A stretch of 64,000 nt of DNA, from the NCBI RefSeq assembly GCF_004341845.1, contig NZ_SLVB01000006.1, forward strand, positions 62,001 to 126,000, written 5' to 3'. The notes beneath the pieces were generated by a model. The model was given only the letters and a program-made list of their open reading frames with translations. It did not search any database and was not told the origin of the DNA. The position numbers were made by a program, and so were the translations under genes. Numbering within the stretch: the first letter of the stretch is position 1; each line of letters starts with the position of its first letter. Origin of the DNA: Novosphingobium sp. PhB165 (GTDB lineage Bacteria > Pseudomonadota > Alphaproteobacteria > Sphingomonadales > Sphingomonadaceae). Shown here piece after piece: positions 50,553 through 59,133 of this stretch.

Positions 50553-52307
50553 TCAATGCGCATCCCGCAGATCCTGCGTGATGATCCGATCCCGTGCCGC
50601 GCGGATATCGCCCGTTTCGTACTGGATCGACAGCCGTTCCTTGTCGCTGGCGCGGTACATGCTTTCGGCATTGTCGATCTGCTCGCCCGATAGGCCGAGG
50701 TCTTCCAGAGCCTCGCGCGCCATCAAGACGGCCGATTCCATCACTTCGCGCACCATGAAGGTGACCGGGGCATCCATCAGCCGGATCATCGTGCGCCGGT
50801 CGAAGACGCGGGCCATGATGCGGGCATTGGGGAACGCCTCGTGCACGCCCAGCAGGAAGCTTTCGGTAAGCTGGTCGCCATCAATGCAGAACACCAGCAT
50901 CTGCGCCTCGCCCGCGCCCGCCTGCCGCAGCAGGTCGATACGCGTGCCGTCACCGAACCAGACTTTGGCGCCGAAGCCGCTGGCCACGTCGATCATCTCG
51001 ATATCGGTATCGATCAGAGTGACGGCGATCTCGGCGGCGATCAGCACTTGCGCCACGGTCTGCCCGAAGCGGCCATAGCCGACGACGAGCGTGCTGGCGC
51101 CGTCCAGGCGCGGGCCTTCGCGGGTTTCCTTGCTGGTAGGCATCTCGCGGATGCGCGCGGTGGCCATCATCAGGAACGGGGTGGTGACCATCGAAAGCGT
51201 GATGATCGCGCTGAACAGGCTGGCGGCGCTGGGGTCGATCAGCCACGCATCCTTGGCCTGCGCGAAGAGCACGAAGCCGAATTCACCGCCCTGGCTGAGC
51301 AGGAGGCCCAGTGCCAGCGCGCTGCGCCAGTTCATCCGGAAGGCCAGAGCGATCAGGAAGATCACTCCGCTCTTCACCGCGATCAGCGCCAAGGCCATGG
51401 TGGCGACGAACAGCGGCCTTTCGGCGATGGCGGAAAGGTCCAGCATCATGCCCACGGACATGAAGAATAGGCCCAGTAGCAGCGTGCGGAACGGCTCGAC
51501 ATCGGCCTCCAGCTCGTGGCGGTAGGGCGTATCGGCCAGCATGACGCCGGCGACGAAAGCGCCCAGCGCGGTCGAGAGGCCCAGCGCCTGCATCAGCGCG
51601 GCCGAGGCGATCACCGTGAACAGCGCGGCGAAGACGAACATCTCGCGCTCGCCCAGATTGCCGATCAGGCGGAACAGCGGGCGGATCACGAAGCGTCCGG
51701 CGGCGATCAGTCCGGCGATGGCCGCCAGCGTGATGAGTGCCAGTTCCCAGCCCGGCGTGCCCGCGGGCAGGTTCGGGTTGCGGTTCATGGCCGCCGTGAT
51801 CGTGATCAGCGGGATGATCGAGAGGTCCTGGAACAGCAGGATCGCGAAGGACCGCTCACCGAAGGGCGTATGCAGGCGGCCCTGGCTTTGCAGCAGCGGC
51901 AGCACCTGCGCAGTGGAGGACAGGCCCAGCGGCAGGCCCAGCGCCAGCGAGGCCGCGACACTGAAGCCGGTGCAGAAATAGATCACCGCCGAGATCGCCA
52001 GCCCGCAGAGCGCCACTTGCAGCAGGCCGAGCCCGAAGATCTCGTTCCGCAGCCGCCAGAGCCGCCGGGGCGCGAGTTCGAGGCCGACGATGAACAGCAG
52101 GAACGTGATGCCCAGTTCGGCGATGCCCAGCTTGTTCTCGGGATCGCCGACCAGATTGAGGATGAAAGGCCCAAGGACAGCGCCCGCCAGCAGGTAACCC
52201 AGCGTGGCACCCAGGCCGAGGCGGCGGAACAGCAGGACGAAGGCAAGCGCGGTGCCGAGCAGCAGAAAGCCGTCGCGCAGCAGGAATGCCTGGGAATGAT
52301 CTTGCAT
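50553..52307 (-). CDS. Kef-type monovalent cation:proton antiporter (CPA2) with TrkA-N domain
   Basis: The 584-residue product has about 12 membrane segments (1-385; ELGITFLLFIVGLELAPRRL, LGLPLGLSSTAQVLPLL with the HTAFP-like region, SQGGEFGFVLFAQAK). A cytosolic Rossmann domain follows (TLVVGYGRFGQTVAQVLIAA, TLIDTDIEMIDVASGFGAKV). It resembles KefB/KefC potassium efflux systems or related Na/H antiporters; ion specificity cannot be told. No KefF/KefG partner is adjacent. The start at MQDHSQAFLL is the first Met before the first membrane segment. Confidence 0.88.
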   Translation of the reverse strand: MQDHSQAFLLRDGFLLLGTALAFVLLFRRLGLGATLGYLLAGAVLGPFILNLVGDPENKLGIAELGITFLLFIVGLELAPRRLWRLRNEIFGLGLLQVALCGLAISAVIYFCTGFSVAASLALGLPLGLSSTAQVLPLLQSQGRLHTPFGERSFAILLFQDLSIIPLITITAAMNRNPNLPAGTPGWELALITLAAIAGLIAAGRFVIRPLFRLIGNLGEREMFVFAALFTVIASAALMQALGLSTALGAFVAGVMLADTPYRHELEADVEPFRTLLLGLFFMSVGMMLDLSAIAERPLFVATMALALIAVKSGVIFLIALAFRMNWRSALALGLLLSQGGEFGFVLFAQAKDAWLIDPSAASLFSAIITLSMVTTPFLMMATARIREMPTSKETREGPRLDGASTLVVGYGRFGQTVAQVLIAAEIAVTLIDTDIEMIDVASGFGAKVWFGDGTRIDLLRQAGAGEAQMLVFCIDGDQLTESFLLGVHEAFPNARIMARVFDRRTMIRLMDAPVTFMVREVMESAVLMAREALEDLGLSGEQIDNAESMYRASDKERLSIQYETGDIRAARDRIITQDLRDAH

Positions 52308-52542
52308 CGGGTCCTTTCGGGGGCAGGCACGCTGTATCGGCAATGGGGGGGCACGGCGTGATCCGGCCCGGCCGCAGGTTAGGGGTTTCCGCCGCAAATA
52401 CCAAGGCTGGCTTCGCGGCCGTCGCCGCTCGTATGTCCCTGCTTGACCTTGCGCGGCAATCCCGCTTTTCGTCGGGAATCAAGACTGCCGGGCCGAACGA
52501 AGGGCCATCGAGCGGTCGGGCGCATTCAAAGGGGCATATCCG

Positions 52543-54177
52543 ATGCGAGCACTTCTACTGGCCGGGGCCGCCATGGCTCTGGTGACGGCACCGCTGTCCA
52601 CGGCGGGCGCACAGTCCGGCGAGGCTCAGGCCTCGGCACAGATCGACAAGGTCATCGACGAGGGGCTGAGCCACAGTCAGGCGATGGCGAGTGCCTCCGA
52701 ACTGATGGACGGCATCGGCCCGCGCCTCACCCATTCGGAGAACATCGAGCGCGCGCGGGACTGGGCCGTGGCCAAGTTCGCCGCTTATGGCCTCTCCAAC
52801 GTCCACAAGGAGCCTTACCGCTTCGGCATGGGCTGGAACCTCGATTCGTGGTCGGCAGCGATGGTTTCGCCGCGTCCTCTGGTGATGCGGGCGATCCCCG
52901 TGGCGTGGTCTCCCGCCACCGCCGGCACGCTGCGCGCGCCGGTGATCCTCGCGCCGATGACGCGCAAGGAGAACTTCGACGCATGGCGCGGCAAGCTGGC
53001 GGGCAAGATCGTCATGGTCAGTCTGCCCGGAACCGGCAGCGAGCCCGACAAGCCTGCCTTCCGCCGCCTTGAGGCCGGCGATATCGCCAAGAACGACCAC
53101 TTCGACCTGCCGACGGGTGAGGACGAGGATGACGCCCGCTTCATCAAGCGCGTGATGTTCGCGGGCGAACTGTCGGAATTCCTCAAGTCCGAAGGCGCGG
53201 TGGGCATGGTGCGCATGAGCGTGCGCGATGGCGGGCTGGTCCACGGCGAAGGCTATAACCTGGCGCCCGATCACGGGCTGGCGCTGCCCTTCATGGAGCT
53301 GGCGGCCGAGGACTATCGCCGTCTCGCAAGGCTGGAAGTGACCGGCCAAGGGACCGGGACGGCACCCACGATGGAAATGGCGATCGCCGCGCGGTTCGAC
53401 CGCAGCAACCTCGACGATGCCAACGTGATCGCCGACATTCCCGGCCGCGATCCCAAGGCGGGCTACGTCATGGCGGGTGGCCACTTCGATAGCTGGATCG
53501 CCGGTGACGGCGCCAGCGACAACGGCGCGGGTACTGTCGTGGTGATGGAGGCGGCGCGTATCCTGGCCAAGATGCCCAAGCCCCGCCGCACCATCCGCTT
53601 CGCGCTGTGGACAGGCGAGGAGCAGGGCCTGCTCGGCTCGATCGCCTATATCGAACAGCACATGGCGACGCGCGGGCTCGATCCCAACGTCCTGGGTCTG
53701 GAGCGCATGCAGCGCTGGACCACGGCCTGGCCGATCGCGACCAAGCCCGGCTATTCGGAAATGAAGGCCTATTTCAACCTCGACAACGGCTCGGGCAAGA
53801 TCCGGGGCATCTATGGCGAGGGCAATATCGCCGCGATCCCGACGCTCCAGAAGTGGCTGAAGCCCTTCGCCTCGATGGGCGCAGACAGCGTCGTCGCCGG
53901 GCGGACCGGGGGCACCGATCACCAGTACATGCAGGCGATCGGGCTGCCCGCGTACCAGTTCCTTCAGGATCCGCTCGACTACGGCAGCCGCGTCCACCAT
54001 TCGAGCATCGACACGGTTGATCACATGAAGGCCGACGATATCCGTCAGGCGGCGACGATCATGGCGGGCATGCTCTGGCAGGCGGCGAATTCGGATACCG
54101 AACTGCCCCGTCCGCCGCTGCCGACGCGGCCTAGCAAGCCCGATCCGTTCGTGGTGAAGGATCCCAACGCGCAGTAA
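52543..54177 (+). CDS. M28-family zinc peptidase, exported
   Basis: The 544-residue product has a signal peptide (ALLLAGAAMALVTAPLSTAG), a PA insert region (about 110-260), and the M28 zinc sites: GGHFDSW, GDGASDNGAGTVVVME, LWTGEEQGLLGS (Glu-Glu), LDNGSGKIRG and HHSSIDTVDH. It would cleave dipeptides or N-terminal residues in the periplasm. The 235-base gap upstream holds the divergent antiporter promoter and shows no gene. The C-terminal tail is proline-rich (RPPLPTRPSKPDP). Confidence 0.87.
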   Translation: MRALLLAGAAMALVTAPLSTAGAQSGEAQASAQIDKVIDEGLSHSQAMASASELMDGIGPRLTHSENIERARDWAVAKFAAYGLSNVHKEPYRFGMGWNLDSWSAAMVSPRPLVMRAIPVAWSPATAGTLRAPVILAPMTRKENFDAWRGKLAGKIVMVSLPGTGSEPDKPAFRRLEAGDIAKNDHFDLPTGEDEDDARFIKRVMFAGELSEFLKSEGAVGMVRMSVRDGGLVHGEGYNLAPDHGLALPFMELAAEDYRRLARLEVTGQGTGTAPTMEMAIAARFDRSNLDDANVIADIPGRDPKAGYVMAGGHFDSWIAGDGASDNGAGTVVVMEAARILAKMPKPRRTIRFALWTGEEQGLLGSIAYIEQHMATRGLDPNVLGLERMQRWTTAWPIATKPGYSEMKAYFNLDNGSGKIRGIYGEGNIAAIPTLQKWLKPFASMGADSVVAGRTGGTDHQYMQAIGLPAYQFLQDPLDYGSRVHHSSIDTVDHMKADDIRQAATIMAGMLWQAANSDTELPRPPLPTRPSKPDPFVVKDPNAQ

Positions 54178-54189
54178 GGGGGCTGGGGC

Positions 54190-54470
54190 TTCCTCCCCTG
54201 CAAGGGGAGGTGGCAGTCCGCAGGACTGACGAAGGGGTGTCCGCGCCAGAGTGGATACCCCTTCGCCGCCCATTCAAACTTCGGTCCGACGGGCAATCCC
54301 CACGGATAAAAATCCCGTCGCCCCCGCGAAGGCGGGGGCCCCGCTTTTCTTGAGTTCACGCAGAGACGCGGAGGCGCCGAGAGACCGTGCGGTCATCCGC
54401 CGTTCCCTCTGCGCCTCCGCGTGCTGAAAAAGAAGAAGCGGGATCCCCGCCTTCGCGGGGATGACGGGGT
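54190..54470. repeat. Composite of three dispersed repeat families
   Basis: CCTCCCCTGCAAGGGGAGG (from about 54192) is followed by CCCCCGCGAAGGCGGGGG (54321-54338), an inverted pair of the CGCAGAGACGCGGAGGCGC type (about 54356-54424), and CCCCGCCTTCGCGGGG (54445-54460). Together they fill the 352-base gap 54178-54529 between the M28 and ftsK genes, whose ends converge here. Confidence 0.88.
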
Positions 54471-54529
54471 GCTCTCGCGCAAACGGCGATGAAGGGCGGG
54501 AGGCCTAAACGCTCCCGCCACAACCCGCG

Positions 54530-56986
54530 TTAAAGCGGGCTGCCGTTCTCATCCCGATAGATATCGCGCCGCCCGACATGGTTCGCCGGGCCGACGTAGC
54601 CGTCCTGCTCCATGCGCTCCACCCATTTGGCGGCGGTGTTGTAGCCCACACCCATCTGGCGCTGCAGCCACGAGACGGAGACCTTCTGGTTCTCGAACAC
54701 CAGCTGGCACACCTGACGGTACTTGCGCTCTTCCGGCGCGTCGGAGGCAGTGGCGTCGAGGTCGTCGAAGCCGAACGAGCCTTCTTCCGGCTCGTTGGTG
54801 ACGGCATCGACGTAGTCGGGCTTGCCCTGCGCGCGCCAGTGATCGGCGACATGCTCGACTTCCTCGTCCGACACGAAGGGGCCGTGGACGCGCTTCACCG
54901 GGTCGGAGCTGGGCTTGTAGAGCATGTCGCCCTTGCCCAGCAGCTGCTCGGCGCCCTGTTCGCCCAGGATGGTGCGGCTGTCGATGCGGCTGGTGACGGC
55001 GAAGGACACGCGGGTAGGCAGGTTGGCCTTGATGACGCCGGTGATGACGTCGACCGAGGGGCGCTGCGTCGCCATGATCAGGTGGATGCCCGCCGCGCGG
55101 CTCTTTTGCGAGAGGCGCTGGATCAGCACTTCGATTTCCTTGCCGACGGTGACCATGAGGTCGGCCAATTCGTCGACGATGAGGACGATCTGCGGCAGCG
55201 TCTCGTAATCGAGCTGGCGGTCTTCGTAGAGTTCCTCGCCCGTCTCCGGGTCGAAGCCGATCTGGATGCGGCGGCCGAGCGGCTTGCCCTTGGCGGCGGC
55301 GGCGCGGACCTTCTCGTTGAAGCTGGCGAGGTTGCGGACGCTGATCTCGCTCATCTGGCGATAGCGGCGCTCCATTTCCTCGACCGCCCACTTGAGCGCG
55401 CGCACGGCCTTGGGCGGCTCGGTCACCACTGGCGAGAGCAAGTGCGGAATGTCGTCGTAGCTCTTGAGTTCCAGCACCTTGGGATCGACCAGGATCAGAC
55501 GGCACTGCGCCGGCGTCAGGCGGTAGAGCAGCGAGAGCAGGATGGTGTTGAGGCCGACCGACTTACCGGAGCCCGTGGTACCGGCGACCAGCAAGTGCGG
55601 CATCGTTGCAAGGTCCGCCACCACTGGCTCGCCGGCGATGTCCTTGCCGAGGATGATCGGCAGCATGCCCTTGTGATTGGCGAAGGCCTCGGAGGCGACC
55701 ATTTCCTTGAACGAGACCATCTGGCGGTCCGCGTTCGGCAGTTCGATGCCCATGACGGTGCGGCCGGGGATCGACGAGACGCGGGCCGAGATCGCGGACA
55801 TGTTGCGGGCGATATCGTCGGCCAGACCGATCACGCGGCTGGCCTTGATGCCGGGCGCGGGCTCCAGTTCGTACATGGTGACGACCGGGCCGGTGCGCAC
55901 CGCGGTAATCTCGCCCTTCACATTGAAGTCGTCGAGCACGGTTTCCAGCAGGCGCGCGTTGCGTTCGAGGCTGAGCTTGTCGATCTTGGGCTGCGAGTTC
56001 GGCAGCGGATCGTTGAGCAGTTCAAGGCCGGGCAGCGCGAACTTGTCGAACATGTCCTTCTGGCGATTGCCGATGTTGAGCTGCGCGGGCGAGGCGGGGG
56101 CCTTGGGATCGCTGATCTCGGGCGCCTTGCGCGGCTTGGCGGCCGGTTCGCGGGCGCCCGCTGCGGCTGGCTCATCGCCGAAATCATCGTCCATGAACGG
56201 GGCAGACTGCGCTTTCGGGGCCTTTTCGCGCGACTTCTCGCGGACCTTTTCCGTTTCGGCGCTGCGCGGCGATACCTCGTCCCGCGCGGGCAGGCGGCCG
56301 ATGCGGCCGGGCAGGGTGAGCAGGCGGCCCCAGTCCCAGGCGAAGACGCTGCCCGCGAGCATCAGCCCGGCGCCAAGGCAGACCACGGCGATCGCGAAAG
56401 TCAGCCATCCGGCGAACATGCCCGGCAGCAGCGCGGCCAGCGAGGTGATCGCCCAGGCCCCGAGCAGGCCGGAAATCCCGCCCATCGATGCGGGCAGGGT
56501 GCCGCCCGGCTGGACGAAGGTCAGGCCCAGCACCGAAGAGGTCGCGCCGGCTTGCGGGAAGGCAAGGCTCAGCACCGTGGCGATCAGCATCATGGCCAGC
56601 GCCAGCACGAAGACCGGGCGCCACCAGCGCTGATTCGAATGCTCGACCTCGCTGTCTTCCTCTTCCACCAGCAGCCAGAGCTTGCGCGCGAAGACGTAGA
56701 GCAGCGGCACGAACAACGCCGAAACCGGGCCGAACAGCAGCAGCACGCGCTCCGCCACCCAGGCGCCCGCCGGGCCCGCCCAGTTCTCTGCCGGGCCGCC
56801 GGCGGCGGTGGAGGCGGAGGGGTCGGTCTGGTGGTAGCTCAGCAGCGCCACGGCAAGGAACACCATCGCCGCGAAGAGCAGCAGTGCGCCGCCCAGTTCG
56901 GTCGCACGGCGCAGAGACCGCTTGAGCACTGCGCGCCAGTCCGGTTTGGCGATTCGCCGTCCGGGTGCGATGGGCCGTGTCGCCAT
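54530..56986 (-). CDS. ftsK: DNA translocase FtsK
   Basis: The 818-residue product has four N-terminal membrane segments (about 33-200) and a linker. The motor domain has a Walker A site around Lys475 (LLVAGTTGSGKSVGLN), Walker B (QIVLIVDELADLMVTVGK) and ATQRPSVDVITGVIKANLP. The C-terminal gamma winged-helix domain (QRQMGVGYNTAAKWVERMEQ, then VGRRDIY) reads KOPS sites. It anchors at the division septum and clears the terminus. The start at 56986 (MATRPIAPGRR) is chosen; upstream codons are not conserved in type. Confidence 0.95.
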   Translation of the reverse strand: MATRPIAPGRRIAKPDWRAVLKRSLRRATELGGALLLFAAMVFLAVALLSYHQTDPSASTAAGGPAENWAGPAGAWVAERVLLLFGPVSALFVPLLYVFARKLWLLVEEEDSEVEHSNQRWWRPVFVLALAMMLIATVLSLAFPQAGATSSVLGLTFVQPGGTLPASMGGISGLLGAWAITSLAALLPGMFAGWLTFAIAVVCLGAGLMLAGSVFAWDWGRLLTLPGRIGRLPARDEVSPRSAETEKVREKSREKAPKAQSAPFMDDDFGDEPAAAGAREPAAKPRKAPEISDPKAPASPAQLNIGNRQKDMFDKFALPGLELLNDPLPNSQPKIDKLSLERNARLLETVLDDFNVKGEITAVRTGPVVTMYELEPAPGIKASRVIGLADDIARNMSAISARVSSIPGRTVMGIELPNADRQMVSFKEMVASEAFANHKGMLPIILGKDIAGEPVVADLATMPHLLVAGTTGSGKSVGLNTILLSLLYRLTPAQCRLILVDPKVLELKSYDDIPHLLSPVVTEPPKAVRALKWAVEEMERRYRQMSEISVRNLASFNEKVRAAAAKGKPLGRRIQIGFDPETGEELYEDRQLDYETLPQIVLIVDELADLMVTVGKEIEVLIQRLSQKSRAAGIHLIMATQRPSVDVITGVIKANLPTRVSFAVTSRIDSRTILGEQGAEQLLGKGDMLYKPSSDPVKRVHGPFVSDEEVEHVADHWRAQGKPDYVDAVTNEPEEGSFGFDDLDATASDAPEERKYRQVCQLVFENQKVSVSWLQRQMGVGYNTAAKWVERMEQDGYVGPANHVGRRDIYRDENGSPL

Positions 56987-57107
56987 TGGAATTTCCCTTG
57001 ATTTCGGCCCGCAATATTGCGTCGGCGGGGGACTCGCCGTCAAGAATGGACCGGGAACAAGCCTGTGGGTGTTTGCTTTTGCGCGCCCGGGCGGGGGATG
57101 ATGGCGC

Positions 57108-57656
57108 CTAGCCGAACGCGGCGATGGCGGCCCATTTGCGGTTGGGCAGGGTGCGGGCACGGCGTGACGTCATGCCGCCAAGCGCGATGACTGGGACCCG
57201 CGCATGGGCGGCGAGCAAGTGGAACCGCGTGGGGCCGAGGGTCGCTGCGCCGGGGTGCGAGCGGGTGGTGAAAACCGGCGAAATCAGCACGATGTCCGCC
57301 CTTGCGCGGTGGGCTTTGGCGAGTTCGTGCAGCGAATGGACCGTGACGAGCCGCAGCGTCGCGGGGCCGCTCGCCAGCCGCTCCTGGGCGCCGTAGACGC
57401 CGTCGGCGCGCCATTGTCGGGCCTCGCGGGGCGTGCCTGACAGCACGATCCAGTGGCCGAAGCGGCGCGCCGCGCGCCGGAGCGCCTCGAAACGGGCACG
57501 GCGTTCGGCGGGCGGCAGGTGGTAGTGCCGGAATACCAGCCCCGATCCGCGCGGCAGCCGCGCGAGCGCTTTTTCCAGCGCCGCGTCGTTCCGGGCGTCG
57601 CTGATGAGCCAGATGTCGGGCCAAAAGTCTGGATGTGGTGGCTGGCGGTTCGGCAC
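57108..57656 (-). CDS. ThiE-like thiamine phosphate synthase family protein
   Basis: The 182-residue product (from GTG 57656) is a short TIM barrel of the ThiE/TenI group: IWLISDARNDAALEKALARL, VLSGTPREARQWRADGVYGA, ISPVFTTRSHPGAATLGPTR (family SPVF-T-S-H-P) and VPVIALGGM. It could join the thiazole and pyrimidine parts of thiamine, but lone short homologues like this are often of unproven function. A longer start at ATG 57680 exists, formed by the CCATGG that also contains the divergent YggS start. Confidence 0.7.
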   Translation of the reverse strand: MPNRQPPHPDFWPDIWLISDARNDAALEKALARLPRGSGLVFRHYHLPPAERRARFEALRRAARRFGHWIVLSGTPREARQWRADGVYGAQERLASGPATLRLVTVHSLHELAKAHRARADIVLISPVFTTRSHPGAATLGPTRFHLLAAHARVPVIALGGMTSRRARTLPNRKWAAIAAFG

Positions 57657-57678
57657 GGGGACGCTATAGCAGCGCGCC

Positions 57679-58341
57679 ATGGATCAGCCAGCTTCTCCTC
57701 TTCAGGCCGTTCGCGCCCAGATCGCTCATGCCGCCGGCATCGCCGGCCGCCAGCCTGAGGCCATCGAACTCGTCGCCATTTCCAAGACCCATCCGGCCGA
57801 AGCCATTCTGCCGCTTATTGCCGAGGGCCAGCGCGTGTTCGGCGAGAACCGCGTGCAGGAAGCCGAGGCCAAGTGGCCGGAACTGCGCGCGGCGCATCCC
57901 GATATCGCGCTTCACCTTGTCGGCCAGCTTCAGTCGAACAAGGCGGATGAGGCCGTGGCGCTGTTCGATTGCATTCACTCGCTCGACCGGCCTTCGCTGG
58001 TCTCGGCGCTGGGCAAGGCGATGGACAAGTCCGGGCGTCAGGTTCCCTGCTTCGTGCAGGTGAATATCGGCGCGGAAGAGCAGAAGGGCGGCTGCCCGAT
58101 TGCCGAAGTGCCTGCCCTGCTGGCTTTGGCGCGCGAGGCGCAGATCCCGCTTGCCGGTCTGATGTGCGTGCCGCCGGCCGGGATCGAGGCGGCGCCGTTC
58201 TTTGCGCTGCTCGCCAAGATCGGCCGGGATAATGGCGTTTCCGGCCTGTCGATGGGGATGAGCGAGGACTTCGAGACCGCGATCATGCTCGGCGCGACGC
58301 ATGTGCGTGTGGGCAGTGCGCTGTTTGGGGCGCGGGGCTGA
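57679..58341 (+). CDS. YggS-family pyridoxal phosphate homeostasis protein
   Basis: The 220-residue product has the PLP-binding Lys36 in LVAISKTHPAEAI, GENRVQEAEAKWP, HLVGQLQSNKADEAV, FVQVNIGAEEQKGGC and GMSEDFETAIMLGATHVRVG. It binds PLP and buffers free cofactor; no catalytic activity is established for the family. It is a monocistronic gene whose start lies within the possible start codon of the divergent ThiE-like gene. Confidence 0.92.
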   Translation: MDQPASPLQAVRAQIAHAAGIAGRQPEAIELVAISKTHPAEAILPLIAEGQRVFGENRVQEAEAKWPELRAAHPDIALHLVGQLQSNKADEAVALFDCIHSLDRPSLVSALGKAMDKSGRQVPCFVQVNIGAEEQKGGCPIAEVPALLALAREAQIPLAGLMCVPPAGIEAAPFFALLAKIGRDNGVSGLSMGMSEDFETAIMLGATHVRVGSALFGARG

Positions 58342-58346
58342 ACTTC

Positions 58347-58490
58347 TATTTTCCTCCCCTGCAAGGGGAGGTGGCAGCACGAAGTGCTGACGGAGGGGTG
58401 TAACCGGTTCCTTGGTGTTCGACCGAGAGGCTGACACCCCTCCACCACCCTTCGGGCGGTCCCCCTCCCCTTGCAGGGGAGGGCTGTGGG
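58347..58490. repeat. Inverted pair of CCCCTGCAAGGGGAGG-type repeats
   Basis: TCCTCCCCTGCAAGGGGAGG (about 58351) with the attached GGCAGCACGAAGTGCTGACG, then the inverted partner CACCCCTCCACCACCCTTCG and CCCTCCCCTTGCAGGGGAGG (about 58463). They fill the whole 153-base gap between the convergent yggS and lysE-type genes. A half-copy lies at 54.19 kb and a related CCTCCCC-GGGGAGG hairpin at about 50.51-50.54 kb. Confidence 0.85.
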
Positions 58491-58494
58491 CCAA

Positions 58495-59124
58495 TCAAGC
58501 CATCCGAAACGCCAGCAGCGACAGCCCGAAGCCTGCGAACAACCCGCCGGTCAGCCGGTTGAAAGCGCGCTTCACGCCTGCACGGCCGAGGTGGTGGGAC
58601 AGCGCACGGCCGCTGAACGCGTAAACCGAGTACCAGAACGCCTCGATCACCGCGAAGACGGCCACCAGAATGGCGAACTGCGTCGCCTGCGGGCGGGCCG
58701 GGTCGATGAACTGCGGCAGGAAGGCCGCCGCGAAGACGATGGCCTTGGGATTGCTGATCGAGATCGCATAGCCGCCGCGCAGCAGCGCCAGCCATGAAAC
58801 CTCCGGCCGCACCGTCTGGGCAACGTCGTCATCTTCGGAAACCGGCGCGCGCCATGCCTTGACGGCAAGGAACAGCAGATAACCGGCACCGACAAGGCGC
58901 AAAGCCGTAAACGTGCCCGGCAGCGCATGAAGCAGCGCGCCAAGGCCGACGGCGGAGGCTGTCAGCAGGGTAACGAGACCCAGCAGGCAGCCCGCCATTG
59001 TTGCGATGGTGCGCTTCACGCCCAGTTCCACGCTGCGCGAAAGCACGTGGAGCATGTTCGGGCCCGGCGTCGCGCTCAGCAGGAAGACCGCGACCGCGTA
59101 GATCCAGAGGGTGTGAAGCGCCAT
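58495..59124 (-). CDS. LysE/RhtB-family amino acid exporter
   Basis: The 209-residue product has six membrane segments and the family signature AVFLLSATPGPNMLHVLSRS near the N-terminus, followed by GYAISISNPKAIVFAAAFLP. These proteins export amino acids such as homoserine, threonine or lysine. The substrate is unknown. It lies nine bases after pyruvate kinase on the same strand and may be co-transcribed. Confidence 0.87.
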   Translation of the reverse strand: MALHTLWIYAVAVFLLSATPGPNMLHVLSRSVELGVKRTIATMAGCLLGLVTLLTASAVGLGALLHALPGTFTALRLVGAGYLLFLAVKAWRAPVSEDDDVAQTVRPEVSWLALLRGGYAISISNPKAIVFAAAFLPQFIDPARPQATQFAILVAVFAVIEAFWYSVYAFSGRALSHHLGRAGVKRAFNRLTGGLFAGFGLSLLAFRMA

Positions 59125-59133
59125 CGAGGTTCC

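Noticed and set aside
54578..57001. 807-residue open frame on the plus strand
   Set aside because: Antisense to ftsK; no ribosome site and no recognisable domain.
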